A stretch of DNA of 16,126 nt from Prevotella sp. UBA2809 (GCA_002351725.1 DEHD01000014.1:649-16774); one strand, 5' to 3'; numbered from the stretch's first letter, positions 1-8,374 are shown. The notes: generated by a model not told the origin, from the letters alone. Made by a program: numbers and translations.

Positions 1-249
1 ACTGTTGAGAGCATCAACGCTGCTATGAAGGCTGCTGCTAACGAGAGCTTCGGTTACACTGAGGAGAAGCTCGTTTCAAGCGATATCATCGGTATGAAGT
101 TCGGTTCACTCTTCGACGCTAACCAGACCATGGTAAGCAAGATGGAGGACGGCAACTCACTCGTACAGGTTGTTTCTTGGTACGACAACGAGAACTCTTA
201 CACTTCTCAGATGGTTCGTACTATCAAGTACCTCGCAGAGCTCAAATAA
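1..249 (+). CDS. gap: Glyceraldehyde-3-phosphate dehydrogenase, type I (C-terminal part, 5' end outside window)
   Basis: Only the last 82 codons are present, read in the frame that starts at base 1 and ends at a TAA (247-249). GAPDH converts glyceraldehyde-3-phosphate, NAD+ and phosphate to 1,3-bisphosphoglycerate in cytoplasmic glycolysis. The fragment carries the hallmark end of the catalytic domain: SSDIIG, a SLFDA stretch, then SWYDNENSY, whose Asn and Tyr belong to the NAD-binding edge in this family, followed by the usual C-terminal helix ending in YLAEL. Codon use is strongly biased (ATC for Ile, AAG for Lys, GAG for Glu, CTC for Leu), as expected for a very highly expressed glycolytic gene. 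An intrinsic terminator follows 22 bases after the stop. The identification is firm; the missing catalytic Cys lies upstream of the window. Confidence 0.96.
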   Translation, partial: TVESINAAMKAAANESFGYTEEKLVSSDIIGMKFGSLFDANQTMVSKMEDGNSLVQVVSWYDNENSYTSQMVRTIKYLAELK

Positions 250-271
250 TATTGCTCAAATATAAAAAAAT

Positions 272-303
272 GCCACTCGATTTTGTCGGGTGGCTTTTTT
301 TTT
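272..303 (+). terminator. Intrinsic terminator after the GAPDH gene
   Basis: A 9 bp stem (272-280 with 286-294, one G-T wobble) closes a 5 base loop (281-285) and is followed by nine T residues (295-303). An A tract precedes the stem. It should end the GAPDH transcript. The loop also holds the TTTG of the next gene's promoter. Confidence 0.9.
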
Positions 304-312
304 ATATATTTG
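282..312 (+). promoter_or_regulatory. Bacteroidetes-type promoter of the SLC13 permease gene
   Basis: TTTG at 282-285, a 19 bp spacer and TATATTTG at 305-312 match the Bacteroidetes sigma-A consensus (TTTG, 19-21 bp, TAnnTTTG). Transcription should start near 317-320, giving a leader of about 20 nt to the ATG at 339. The -33 element lies in the loop of the preceding terminator. This also supports the chosen start of the permease. Confidence 0.75.
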
Positions 313-338
313 CACCCGAATATATTGCAAATAGTGTA

Positions 339-2150
339 ATGGAGACATTGATAGATTTTTCAACAATAGTATTCGGCTTCAGCATTTACGCATGGATCAC
401 CATGCTCACTATCTTCAGCATTTTTGCGTTCATGGCCCGTACGCGTGTGCCAGCCGAGGTTACTTTTCTTGGTGCGCTTACGGTGCTGTTAGTCACAGGT
501 GTAGTTACCGAGGAAGAGGGAATGTCAGGTTTCGGTAGCGAGCCGGTAGTTATTCATGCCGCTTTCTTTGTGATTATAGCAGGCCTCATGCAGTCGGGTG
601 TACTCTATTGGCTCACCAAGAATGTGCTGGGCGAGCCCGGCAACTATCAGCGGGCCTTAATCCGCCTGATGATTCCCACGGCCGTTCTTAGCGCCTTGCT
701 TAATTCGGTCAATGTGGTGGCCCTGTTCATCGATGCCGTAAAGATTTGGGCTCGCAAGCTTAATATAGCTCCCTCAAAGTTGCTGCTGCCTCTGAGCTAT
801 GCAGCCACGCTTGGCGGTATGTGCACCCTGTTGGGCAACTCGTCAAATCTGGTCGTAGCCGGTCTCTATATGCAGCAAACGGGGCAGTCTATGAATCTGT
901 TTGCCCCCCTGTTGCCAGGATTGTTGCTCACCATTGTTGGTATGGCCATGGTCATAGCGCTGCAGCAGTTCATCCCCTCGCGTGAGTCGGGCGAGAACTC
1001 GTTCGAAACCACCAGCGACTATACCGTAGAGCTGCTTGTTCCTACCGATAATCCCGCCGTGGGCAGTACCGTAGAGGAGGCTGGACTATATAACGTCAAG
1101 GGAGGTTCGCTGGTTGAGATTGTGCGTTTCGACCGCGAAATCATCATGCCAGTACCAAAAGACGAGTGGGTGATGGGTGGCGACCGCCTGATATATGCTG
1201 GTCAGATCAACGATATCCTTGAGATTAAGAATACCCACGGCCTTGCCGCCGCCGACCGCCATGTGTGGAGTATCAACGATATCGACACCAAGCGCAAGAT
1301 GCGTACCGCCTATGTCAACTTCGGTAGTGCGCTCATTGGTCGCTCTATGGCGCAAACCCATTTCGAGCAGAATCATGATGTGGCCCTTATCGCTGTAGCT
1401 CGTGCTGGTCATCGTGTCGAAGGCCAACCCCGTGAGATTATTATTCAGGCAGGTGATACCTTGCTGTTGGAGTGCCCCCCAAAGGGCGATCGCCACTTGG
1501 AAGAGGAAACGCGTGGTAAACTCACCTTCTTCGATAGCCATTTCGTGCCCCAGCTGGGCCCCAAAACGGTCACCTCAGCCATCATCCTTGTGCTGATGTT
1601 CATCATGTCGTCGTTCCATGTGTTCCCCCTCATGGCCGTTACCATGATGGCTGCAGGACTCATGATGCTGTTTGGCTGTTGCCGCATGACGGGCGTTACC
1701 AAATATATCGATTGGGAGTTGCTGCTCATACTTGGAGTCACCGTGGTGTTCTCCGTGGCCATCACCAAGACCGGTATTGCCCACACCATGGCCCATTCTA
1801 TACTCGATCTGTGTCAGGGCCACCCCTATATCGTTATGGCCGTCATGTGTATTTTCGCATCTATCGTCAGCGAGTTCGTCAGCGATGTAGGTTCCGCCGC
1901 TGTGTTCTTTCCCATCATGTATCAGCAGGCCGAGCTGATGGGTTGTAGCCCCATGCCGTTTGTCATGTCGCTCATGCTCAGCGTCACCATCAGCTTCGCA
2001 TCGCCAATAGGAAGTAGCACACACATGCTTGTATACGGTCCAGGTTCGTTCCATTTCAACGACTTTGCCCGCCTTGGCATCTGTATGCACGTAGTGCTTC
2101 TTGCCCTCATGCTCGTGCTGGTAAACCTTATCTATCCGCTATATCCATAG
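339..2150 (+). CDS. SLC13-family (DASS-type) anion permease with two RCK_C/TrkA-C domains
   Basis: This 603-residue inner-membrane protein resembles the SLC13 permeases that import anions such as sulfate or dicarboxylates. The N-terminal membrane half (about 15-212) includes a first re-entrant motif, LLGNSSNLVV (164-173). Two soluble RCK_C domains follow (about 227-299 and 322-388). The C-terminal membrane half (about 408-603) ends with the second motif SPIGSSTHMLVYGPG (555-569). The length fits the family of permeases with an internal RCK_C pair. The frame is open further upstream, but that part would overlap the GAPDH gene and its terminator; ATG 339 sits about 20 nt below the expected transcription start, so it was chosen. 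RCK_C domains in other proteins bind small ligands and may gate transport here. The substrate cannot be read from the sequence. A His stands where an Asn is usual in the second motif. Confidence 0.88.
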   Translation: METLIDFSTIVFGFSIYAWITMLTIFSIFAFMARTRVPAEVTFLGALTVLLVTGVVTEEEGMSGFGSEPVVIHAAFFVIIAGLMQSGVLYWLTKNVLGEPGNYQRALIRLMIPTAVLSALLNSVNVVALFIDAVKIWARKLNIAPSKLLLPLSYAATLGGMCTLLGNSSNLVVAGLYMQQTGQSMNLFAPLLPGLLLTIVGMAMVIALQQFIPSRESGENSFETTSDYTVELLVPTDNPAVGSTVEEAGLYNVKGGSLVEIVRFDREIIMPVPKDEWVMGGDRLIYAGQINDILEIKNTHGLAAADRHVWSINDIDTKRKMRTAYVNFGSALIGRSMAQTHFEQNHDVALIAVARAGHRVEGQPREIIIQAGDTLLLECPPKGDRHLEEETRGKLTFFDSHFVPQLGPKTVTSAIILVLMFIMSSFHVFPLMAVTMMAAGLMMLFGCCRMTGVTKYIDWELLLILGVTVVFSVAITKTGIAHTMAHSILDLCQGHPYIVMAVMCIFASIVSEFVSDVGSAAVFFPIMYQQAELMGCSPMPFVMSLMLSVTISFASPIGSSTHMLVYGPGSFHFNDFARLGICMHVVLLALMLVLVNLIYPLYP

Positions 2151-2192
2151 AAGAAACTTTCTTCTCACAGAACGTATAAAAGAGTAAAATAA

Positions 2193-2230
2193 TAATCCCC
2201 GCCAGACTTAACTGAGCGGGGATTACTTTT
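2193..2230. terminator. Bidirectional terminator between convergent permease and phosphorylase genes
   Basis: A perfect 10 bp stem (2193-2202 with 2216-2225) encloses a 13 base loop in which three further pairs are possible. A short T run follows on the + strand (2227-2230) and a T-rich run follows when read on the - strand (2192 down to 2186). Its place between two convergent genes, 42 bases after the permease stop and 20 bases after the phosphorylase stop, suits a shared terminator. Confidence 0.8.
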
Positions 2231-2245
2231 AAACTCTTATTAATA

Positions 2246-4687
2246 TTACATCGTAACCTCAACGGTGTGCTTGCCTGCAGAGTAGGGGATTACTGTGCCA
2301 TCAATCTTGGCGCCATCCAGAGTGATGCTCTTAACACCCTTCTGTGAGCCGTTTGGATGGATGGTTATCTCGTACTCAGCATCGCGGAACTTACGCTGAA
2401 CAGTGTAGTCGGATGCTGTCTCTGGCAGACATGGGTCGATACGGATACCATCGTAGTCAGGCTTGATACCCAGGATGAACTCTGATACAGTGTACCACAT
2501 CCATGCTGCAGTACCAGTAAGCCATGAGTTCTTTCCCTCACCTGGTTTGAATGCGTCCTTACCAGCCACCATCTGGCAGTTTACGTAAGGCTCAACCTTG
2601 TGCAGAGTCTGATACTTCTCCTCTACGTACGATGGCAGAATCTTAGCGTAGTGGCTCCAGGCATCGTTACCACGACCTGCGATACACTCGCCGATGATGA
2701 CCCAAGGATTGTTGTGGCAGAAGATACCTGCGTTCTCCTTGTAGCCCTCTGGGTATGAAGAAATCTCACCATACTCATAGATATATTTTGTGAAAGCTGG
2801 GTTGTTGAGCACCATACCATGCTCGCACTCGAGGTATTTCTTACAGCTGTCGAGACTCTTGGCTACCATACCTTCCTCGGCGCCGATCTCGGCCATCGTA
2901 CACCAACCCTGACTCTCGATGAATATCTTGGCCTCCTCGCACTCGTTACTACCTATCTTGCGGCCGTAGAAATCGTAGGCACGGAGATACCACTCGCCGT
3001 CCCAACCGTGCTTCTTAACAGCCTCGATCATAGCGTCGATAGCCTTCTGCATGCGCTCTGCCTCGGCATCCTTACCAATCTTCTTGCACAGAGCTACGTA
3101 GTCTTTTCCTGTTACTACGAAGAGACCTGCAATCATCAAGCTCTCAGCCTTTGTTCCCTCTGATACGTTCTCTGTAGTCTGGAAGCTCTCGTTTGGATCC
3201 CATGAGAAGCAGTTCAGGTTCAAGCAGTCGTTCCAGTCGGCACGGCCGATGAGTGGCAACATGTGCGGACCGAGGTTGTTGATGACGTGGTCCATAGAAA
3301 TCTTGAGGTGCTCGAAGAGTGTTACCTCAGAGCCGGGCTGATTGTCGAATGGCACCATCTCGTCGAGGATTGAGAAGTCGCCTGTCTCCTTGATGTAAGC
3401 CACAGTTCCGAAGATGAGCCAGCATGGGTCGTCGTTGAATCCACCGCCGATATCATTGTTGCCTCGCTTGGTAAGAGGCTGATACTGGTGATAGCATCCG
3501 CCATCGGGGAACTGTGTCGAGGCGATATCGATGATGCGCTGACGGGCGCGTGATGGTATCTGGTGAACAAAGCCCACAAGGTCCTGATTACTATCGCGGA
3601 AACCCATGCCGCGACCGATGCCGCTCTCGAAGAACGATGCCGAACGCGAGAAGTTGAAGGTAACCATACACTGATACTGGTTCCAGATGTTCACCATGCG
3701 GTCGAGCTTATCGTTACCTGTGCGTACATTATATATATTAAGCAGAGCATCCCAATAAGCATTGAGCTCAGCAAATGCCTTATCTACCTTGGCAGTGGTG
3801 TCGAGCTCTGCAATGAGTGCGTGAGCCTTATCCTTGTTGATAACCTGAGGAGCTGAGAATTTCTTGTCTTGTTCGTTCTCGATATAGCCGAGGAGGAACA
3901 CAAAGTCCTTACTCTCACCAGGAGCGAGTGTCACCTCGATATAGTGAGATGCGATTGGGCTCCAGCCGTGAGCATGGCTGTTGCGTGGCTTGCCCTCCAT
4001 AACAACCTGTGGATCGGCAAACTCGTTGTAGAGTCCAACGAATGTCTCGCGGTCGGTATCAAAGCCCTGAATAGGAGCGTTTACGTGATAGAATGCGTAG
4101 TGATTGCGACGCTCGCGATACTCTGTCTTGTGATATATGGTGCTTCCCTCAATCTCAACCTCACCTGTTGAGAAGTTACGCTGGAAGTTCTCCATATCGG
4201 TAGCTGCATTCCAAAGGCACCACTCCTCGAAGCTGAAGAGCTTAAGAGTCTTGGCCTCCTTAGAATCGTTCTTAAGAGTAAGCTTCTGTACCTCAGCCCA
4301 TTTCTTCAGTGGAACAAAGAACAGCACGCTGGCCTCTACGCCATTCTTACGACCAGTGATGCGTGTGTAGCTCATGCCGTGGCGGCACTCGTAGAAGTCG
4401 AGTGGAGTCTTGCAAGGCTTCCATCCAGGATTCCAAACGGTATCGCCGTCTTTGATATAAAAGTATCGACCGCCGTTGTCCATTGGTACATTATTGTAAC
4501 GATAGCGTGTAATGCGGCGGAACTTGGCATCCTTATAGAAAGAATAGCCACCAGCGGTATTAGAGATTAGTGAGAAGAAATCCTCGTTGCCCAGATAGTT
4601 GATCCAAGGCCACGGCGTCTGCGGGTCGGTAATGACGTACTCGCGATTCTGGTCGTCGAAATGACCGTAACGTTTCTGCTGTTCCAT
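2246..4687 (-). CDS. Cellobiose phosphorylase (GH94)
   Basis: This 813-residue cytoplasmic enzyme splits cellobiose with phosphate into alpha-glucose-1-phosphate and glucose (EC 2.4.1.20), saving one ATP per disaccharide compared with hydrolysis. From memory the protein aligns almost end to end with the Cellvibrio gilvus enzyme: YGHFDDQNREYVIT (7-20), the N-terminal beta-sandwich with ECRHGMSYTRITG (100-112), DRMVNIWNQYQCMVTFN (329-345), GRGMGFRDSNQDL (358-370), TKRGNNDIGGGFNDDP (406-421), GRADWNDCLNLNCFS (481-495) with the general-acid Asp in the ADWND motif, and YKENAGIFCHNNPW (649-662). The length matches cellobiose rather than cellodextrin phosphorylase (usually about 980 residues). There is no signal peptide. 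The gene is divergent from the SusCD pair and has its own promoter. Codon use is biased toward ATC, AAG and GAG, suggesting strong expression. Exact disaccharide specificity is inferred from similarity. Confidence 0.95.
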   Translation of the reverse strand: MEQQKRYGHFDDQNREYVITDPQTPWPWINYLGNEDFFSLISNTAGGYSFYKDAKFRRITRYRYNNVPMDNGGRYFYIKDGDTVWNPGWKPCKTPLDFYECRHGMSYTRITGRKNGVEASVLFFVPLKKWAEVQKLTLKNDSKEAKTLKLFSFEEWCLWNAATDMENFQRNFSTGEVEIEGSTIYHKTEYRERRNHYAFYHVNAPIQGFDTDRETFVGLYNEFADPQVVMEGKPRNSHAHGWSPIASHYIEVTLAPGESKDFVFLLGYIENEQDKKFSAPQVINKDKAHALIAELDTTAKVDKAFAELNAYWDALLNIYNVRTGNDKLDRMVNIWNQYQCMVTFNFSRSASFFESGIGRGMGFRDSNQDLVGFVHQIPSRARQRIIDIASTQFPDGGCYHQYQPLTKRGNNDIGGGFNDDPCWLIFGTVAYIKETGDFSILDEMVPFDNQPGSEVTLFEHLKISMDHVINNLGPHMLPLIGRADWNDCLNLNCFSWDPNESFQTTENVSEGTKAESLMIAGLFVVTGKDYVALCKKIGKDAEAERMQKAIDAMIEAVKKHGWDGEWYLRAYDFYGRKIGSNECEEAKIFIESQGWCTMAEIGAEEGMVAKSLDSCKKYLECEHGMVLNNPAFTKYIYEYGEISSYPEGYKENAGIFCHNNPWVIIGECIAGRGNDAWSHYAKILPSYVEEKYQTLHKVEPYVNCQMVAGKDAFKPGEGKNSWLTGTAAWMWYTVSEFILGIKPDYDGIRIDPCLPETASDYTVQRKFRDAEYEITIHPNGSQKGVKSITLDGAKIDGTVIPYSAGKHTVEVTM

Positions 4688-4738
4688 TGTTATGTGAATT
4701 TAAAGATTGTTCCTAATGTTTTTAATTAAATGTGCCTG

Positions 4739-4770
4739 CAAAGATAATAAAAAGATTGATACAAAACAAG
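4739..4770 (-). promoter_or_regulatory. Promoter of the cellobiose phosphorylase gene
   Basis: Read on the - strand, TATCTTTG (4746-4739) fits the TAnnTTTG box. At a 20 bp spacing upstream lies CTTG (4770-4767), a three-of-four match to TTTG; an exact TTTG (4765-4762) lies only 15 bp away. Transcription should start near 4732, leaving a leader of about 45 nt with no Shine-Dalgarno site. Confidence 0.6.
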
Positions 4771-4895
4771 GCTTATGTTATCAAAAGGTTAAAAAAGAGC
4801 ATAAAAGCATTACTTTTTGATAATTTTTATTTGATTTTTGAAATTACAACCGCATCTGGCGAGGAGTAATCTTTCAGGTGTAAAATATATCAGAA

Positions 4896-4928
4896 TGGCT
4901 GGCTCTTTCTTGAGCTAGCTATTTTTTT
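4896..4928 (+). terminator. Terminator-like hairpin on + strand with no recognised gene before it
   Basis: A 10 bp stem (4896-4905 with 4912-4921, two G-T wobbles) with loop TTTCTT is followed by seven T residues (4922-4928). On the + strand it has the form of an intrinsic terminator, yet nothing annotated on that strand precedes it: the upstream gene points the other way. It could end a small RNA, or shield the susC promoter 33 bp downstream from read-through. Confidence 0.6.
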
Positions 4929-4960
4929 AAGCATATTAATTAAATATTTATTAATTATTC

Positions 4961-4992
4961 TTTGGTAGTTTCAAAATATCTTAGTAATTTTG
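4961..4992 (+). promoter_or_regulatory. Promoter of the susC/susD operon
   Basis: TTTG (4961-4964), a 20 bp spacer and TAATTTTG (4985-4992) match the Bacteroidetes consensus exactly. Transcription should begin near 4998, giving an AT-rich leader of about 100 nt before the ATG at 5100. No SusR or HTCS-type regulator gene lies in the window. Confidence 0.75.
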
Positions 4993-5099
4993 CAGCCCGT
5001 TTCGTGAGGAATGGTAAATTGATTTCAGAGATAAAAAGAATTTAGTTTGTTTAAGTATTTAAGTAATTACTAATATATTATTAATTTTTTAAGTTTTCA

Positions 5100-8000
5100 A
5101 TGAAAAAACTCAGTATGATGTTGGCTGGGCTATTCCTTAGTGTGGGAATATCGCTGGCACAAACAAAGGTTACTGGTACCGTGGTTAGTTATGAGGATAA
5201 CGAGCCAATTATCGGAGCTACAATCCAGGTAGTTGGAAATGCAGGCATTGGTACCATTACCGATTATGATGGAAACTTCACCCTCGACGTTCCTGAGGGC
5301 ATGAAGACTCTTCGAATCACCTATGTGGGAATGGAACCACTTGAGGTAGCAGTAAGCACAAAAACTCTGAAGATTCAGTTACGTAGCGATGTACACACCC
5401 TCGATGAGGTGGTGGTTGTGGCCTATGGTACACAGAAGAAGACATCGCTCACAGGTTCTATCCAGGAGGTTAAGAGCGAGGCTATCGAGCTGCGCCCAAC
5501 CTCATCAGTAGCTTCGGCTCTGGAAGGAACAGTTACAGGTGTACGTGTAAACAGTAGCGTAGGTGCTCCTGGTCAGGATCCCTCTATCCGCATCCGCGGT
5601 GTGGGAACCGTTAATGGTAACACCAACCCTCTGTATATTCTCGATGGTGTGCCATATAGTGGTAACATCAGCGACCTGAACCCTCAGGACATCGAGTCGA
5701 TGTCGGTTCTTAAGGATGCTGCATCAGCTGCTCTTTATGGTAACCGCGCCAGCAACGGTGTAATCCTGATTACCACCAAGAAGGGTAAGCAGGGCAAGCT
5801 GAACGTTAATCTCGACATAAAGCAGGGTACATACAGCCGTGGTATTGCTGAGTACGATCGTCTGGGCGCCCGCGAGTGGATGGAGGCCCAGTGGATGAAC
5901 ATGAAGAACAATCAGATGACTGCAGGCGCAAGTGCTGCCGCAGCTGCTGCATACGCATCAGAGCATCTGATTGAGGACCGTGTGCTGCTCAACATATTCA
6001 ATAAGGCCGACAACGCTCTGTTTGATGCTAATGGCAAGATGGTTAGCGATGCACAGATGCTGGGTACATACGGCGAGGACCTCGACTGGTACGACCAGAC
6101 CATCCGCAGCGGTTATCGTCAGGAGTACAACTTCAACGCCAACGGTGCTAACGAGAAGAGCGATTATCTTATCTCACTTGGATATCTCGACGAGCAGGGC
6201 TATCTTAAGACTTCAGGTTTCAACCGTCTGTCAGCCCGCCTGTCTACCAATATCAATCCAACCCCTTGGCTCAAGGCTGGTCTTAATATCAATGCCACTC
6301 ATCAGAACTTCGATTCAAGCTATGGCACTGGTAACACCAACAATAACCCATTCAACTACTGTCGAAAGATTTCGCCCGTATATCCTGTTCACACTCACGA
6401 TGTGAACACAGGTGAGTATCTGCTCGACAAGCAGGGCTATCGCCAGTACGACAGCGGTTCGTATACCGATGCTAACGGTCAGGTGGTTGTAACACGCAAC
6501 CAGTATAACGACCGTCATGTCATCTGGGAGAACGAGCTGAACCAGGACAAGACCATCCGCAACACCGTCAATGGTATTGCTTATGCCAACATCCTGTTGC
6601 CATATAACTTCACCTTCACACTGAAGGGTAACCTGAACCTTCGCAACAACGAGGAGAGCATCTACGAGAGCTCTGTAATCGGCGATGGTAAGGGTAACAA
6701 CGGTCGTGGCCGTCGTCGCGACTACCGATACAAGAACTACGCATTCCAGCAGCAGCTGCACTGGAACCACGAGTATGGTGTACACTCTATCGATGCCCTG
6801 CTGGCTCACGAGAACTACGACTATACCGTTAACGAGCTCTACGTTACAAAGAACATCGAGATAGAGCCTGGACTTAACAACCTGATTAACTTTGCTGAGC
6901 CTGTTACATCGCAGGACTACAGCGAGACTTATCATACTGAGTCATATCTTGGCCGCGTACGCTATGGCTACGACAGCCGCTACAACATAGAGTTCTCATT
7001 CCGTCGCGACGGTTCATCACGCTTCTCTAAGAAGGCCCGTTGGGGTAACTTCTGGAGCACAGGTGCCAGCTGGGTAATCAGCAACGAGAAGTGGATGAAG
7101 AAGTACGACTGGGTGAACTTCCTGAAACTTCGTGCCGACTATGGTGAGGTTGGTAACGACTCTGGCTCTGGCCTGTATGGCTATATGGCCCTTTACAACC
7201 CCACCATCAACGACCACAAGGGTGCATTCTACAACGCACAGCTGCCTAACGAGGACCTTAAGTGGGAGACAGGCCAGTCGTGGGGTGTAGCTCTCGAGGG
7301 CCGCTTGTTCAACAAGCTCAACTTCAGCTTCGAGTACTTCGACAAGCGCAACAAGGACCTTATCTTCGACGTTTATAATCCTCTGTCGGCTGGTGCTACA
7401 AGCACTACCGTTGCCGAGAGCGTTATCACCAAGAACCTTGGTACAATCTCTAACCACGGTATCGAGCTCTCAGCCGATATGGACGTGCTGAAGACCAAGA
7501 ACTGGAAGGTTAACGTTGGTGCAAGCTTCACTGTCGAGAAGAACAAGATTGTTAAGCTGCCTGAGCAGAACAAGGGCGGTATCATCGATGGTACCAAGAA
7601 GATTGTCGAGGGCATGGACCGCTATCAGTTCTACACCTACACATGGGAGGGTATCAACACCAAGAACGGTTTCTCGCTCTATAAGTTCAATAACGACGAT
7701 TACTTCTTCACACTCGACGGCACTACCTATGGTAACGCCGCTGGTAAGGAGATTAAGGGTAACGATCTGAATGCCCTTGTTGTAATCGACGGTGTACCTT
7801 ATTCATATCTCACTACCTATGGTAAGCGCGAGTTCCACGGTTCGGCTCTGCCTTCATGCTTTGGTAGCTTCAACTTCAGCGTAAGCTACAAGGACTTCAC
7901 TCTGTTCACACTGTTCACCTATCAGCTGGGTGGCAAGATTATGGACAGCAACTATCAGACGTTGATGTCATCATCAGGCACACCAACATCTCTGCACAAG

Positions 8001-8372
8001 GACGTGCTGAAGGGTTGGACCAGCGATCAGGCTACCGCTGTCGATGCCATCGACCGCAACGGTGTGCCCATGCTGAGCGATGTGCCTACGCTCGTTACAG
8101 GTATGGAGGCCGACCTCAACTCTACCTCTTCACGTTGGCTCACCAGCGCCAGCTATCTCATTCTGAAGAATGTAAACCTCTCGTATCGTCTGCCTAAGGA
8201 ACTGGTGCGCAAGGCAGGACTTGAGAACGTTATGCTGACCCTTACCTGCGAGAACCTGTACACACTCACAGCTCGCAAGGGTATGAGTCCACAGATGTCG
8301 TTCAACGGCACTCAGTCGGCTGCTTTCGTAACACCACGCGTGTTCTCAGCAGGAGTGAACATTAAGTTTTAA
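5100..8372 (+). CDS. SusC/RagA-family TonB-dependent outer-membrane transporter
   Basis: This 1090-residue beta-barrel should import an oligosaccharide or similar large nutrient across the outer membrane using TonB energy, capped by the SusD partner encoded next. A type I signal peptide (1-20, cleaved near SLA/Q) leads into a carboxypeptidase-D-like regulatory domain (about 22-97). A TonB box with the typical DEVVVVAYG follows (102-110), then the plug with PSIRIRGVGT (161-170), PLYILDGVPY (177-186) and LKDAASAALYGNRASNGVI (204-222), and then the barrel to a C-terminal aromatic end, VNIKF. The length is normal for SusC. An alanine-rich insertion lies near residues 275-285. The start is set by the signal peptide and promoter. 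Codon use is biased as in highly expressed genes. Substrate is unknown; the divergent cellobiose phosphorylase makes a beta-glucan oligosaccharide a reasonable guess only. Confidence 0.95.
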   Translation: MKKLSMMLAGLFLSVGISLAQTKVTGTVVSYEDNEPIIGATIQVVGNAGIGTITDYDGNFTLDVPEGMKTLRITYVGMEPLEVAVSTKTLKIQLRSDVHTLDEVVVVAYGTQKKTSLTGSIQEVKSEAIELRPTSSVASALEGTVTGVRVNSSVGAPGQDPSIRIRGVGTVNGNTNPLYILDGVPYSGNISDLNPQDIESMSVLKDAASAALYGNRASNGVILITTKKGKQGKLNVNLDIKQGTYSRGIAEYDRLGAREWMEAQWMNMKNNQMTAGASAAAAAAYASEHLIEDRVLLNIFNKADNALFDANGKMVSDAQMLGTYGEDLDWYDQTIRSGYRQEYNFNANGANEKSDYLISLGYLDEQGYLKTSGFNRLSARLSTNINPTPWLKAGLNINATHQNFDSSYGTGNTNNNPFNYCRKISPVYPVHTHDVNTGEYLLDKQGYRQYDSGSYTDANGQVVVTRNQYNDRHVIWENELNQDKTIRNTVNGIAYANILLPYNFTFTLKGNLNLRNNEESIYESSVIGDGKGNNGRGRRRDYRYKNYAFQQQLHWNHEYGVHSIDALLAHENYDYTVNELYVTKNIEIEPGLNNLINFAEPVTSQDYSETYHTESYLGRVRYGYDSRYNIEFSFRRDGSSRFSKKARWGNFWSTGASWVISNEKWMKKYDWVNFLKLRADYGEVGNDSGSGLYGYMALYNPTINDHKGAFYNAQLPNEDLKWETGQSWGVALEGRLFNKLNFSFEYFDKRNKDLIFDVYNPLSAGATSTTVAESVITKNLGTISNHGIELSADMDVLKTKNWKVNVGASFTVEKNKIVKLPEQNKGGIIDGTKKIVEGMDRYQFYTYTWEGINTKNGFSLYKFNNDDYFFTLDGTTYGNAAGKEIKGNDLNALVVIDGVPYSYLTTYGKREFHGSALPSCFGSFNFSVSYKDFTLFTLFTYQLGGKIMDSNYQTLMSSSGTPTSLHKDVLKGWTSDQATAVDAIDRNGVPMLSDVPTLVTGMEADLNSTSSRWLTSASYLILKNVNLSYRLPKELVRKAGLENVMLTLTCENLYTLTARKGMSPQMSFNGTQSAAFVTPRVFSAGVNIKF

Positions 8373-8374
8373 AG

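Larger units (their letters stand above)
4688..5099. other. Divergent control region between cellobiose phosphorylase and susC
   Basis: This 412 bp non-coding, AT-rich stretch holds the phosphorylase promoter (4739-4770, - strand), a + strand terminator-like hairpin (4896-4928), the susC promoter (4961-4992) and a susC leader of about 100 nt (from about 4998). In the leader, 5065-5086 is a near-perfect AT-only inverted repeat followed by a T run. No convincing open frame was found here. Confidence 0.7.

Noticed and set aside
177..338. Upstream extension of the permease frame by 54 codons
   Set aside because: It overlaps the GAPDH coding sequence, its terminator and the permease promoter. ATG 339 gives the normal family length and a leader of about 20 nt.
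1575..2090. Long open frame on the - strand inside the permease gene (171 codons)
   Set aside because: It is His-rich and low in sense, fully antisense to conserved transporter sequence, with no promoter or domain.
2246..4687. Cellodextrin or chitobiose phosphorylase instead of cellobiose phosphorylase
   Set aside because: Cellodextrin phosphorylases are about 170 residues longer, and the sequence follows the cellobiose enzyme nearly residue by residue. Not excluded by experiment.
4895..4918. Seven-codon frame MAGSFLS in the divergent region
   Set aside because: It coincides with the terminator-like stem and is too short to distinguish from chance.
6315..6935. 206-codon open frame antisense to susC
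   Set aside because: A product of the codon bias of susC; Val/Leu-rich with no recognisable domain or start signals.
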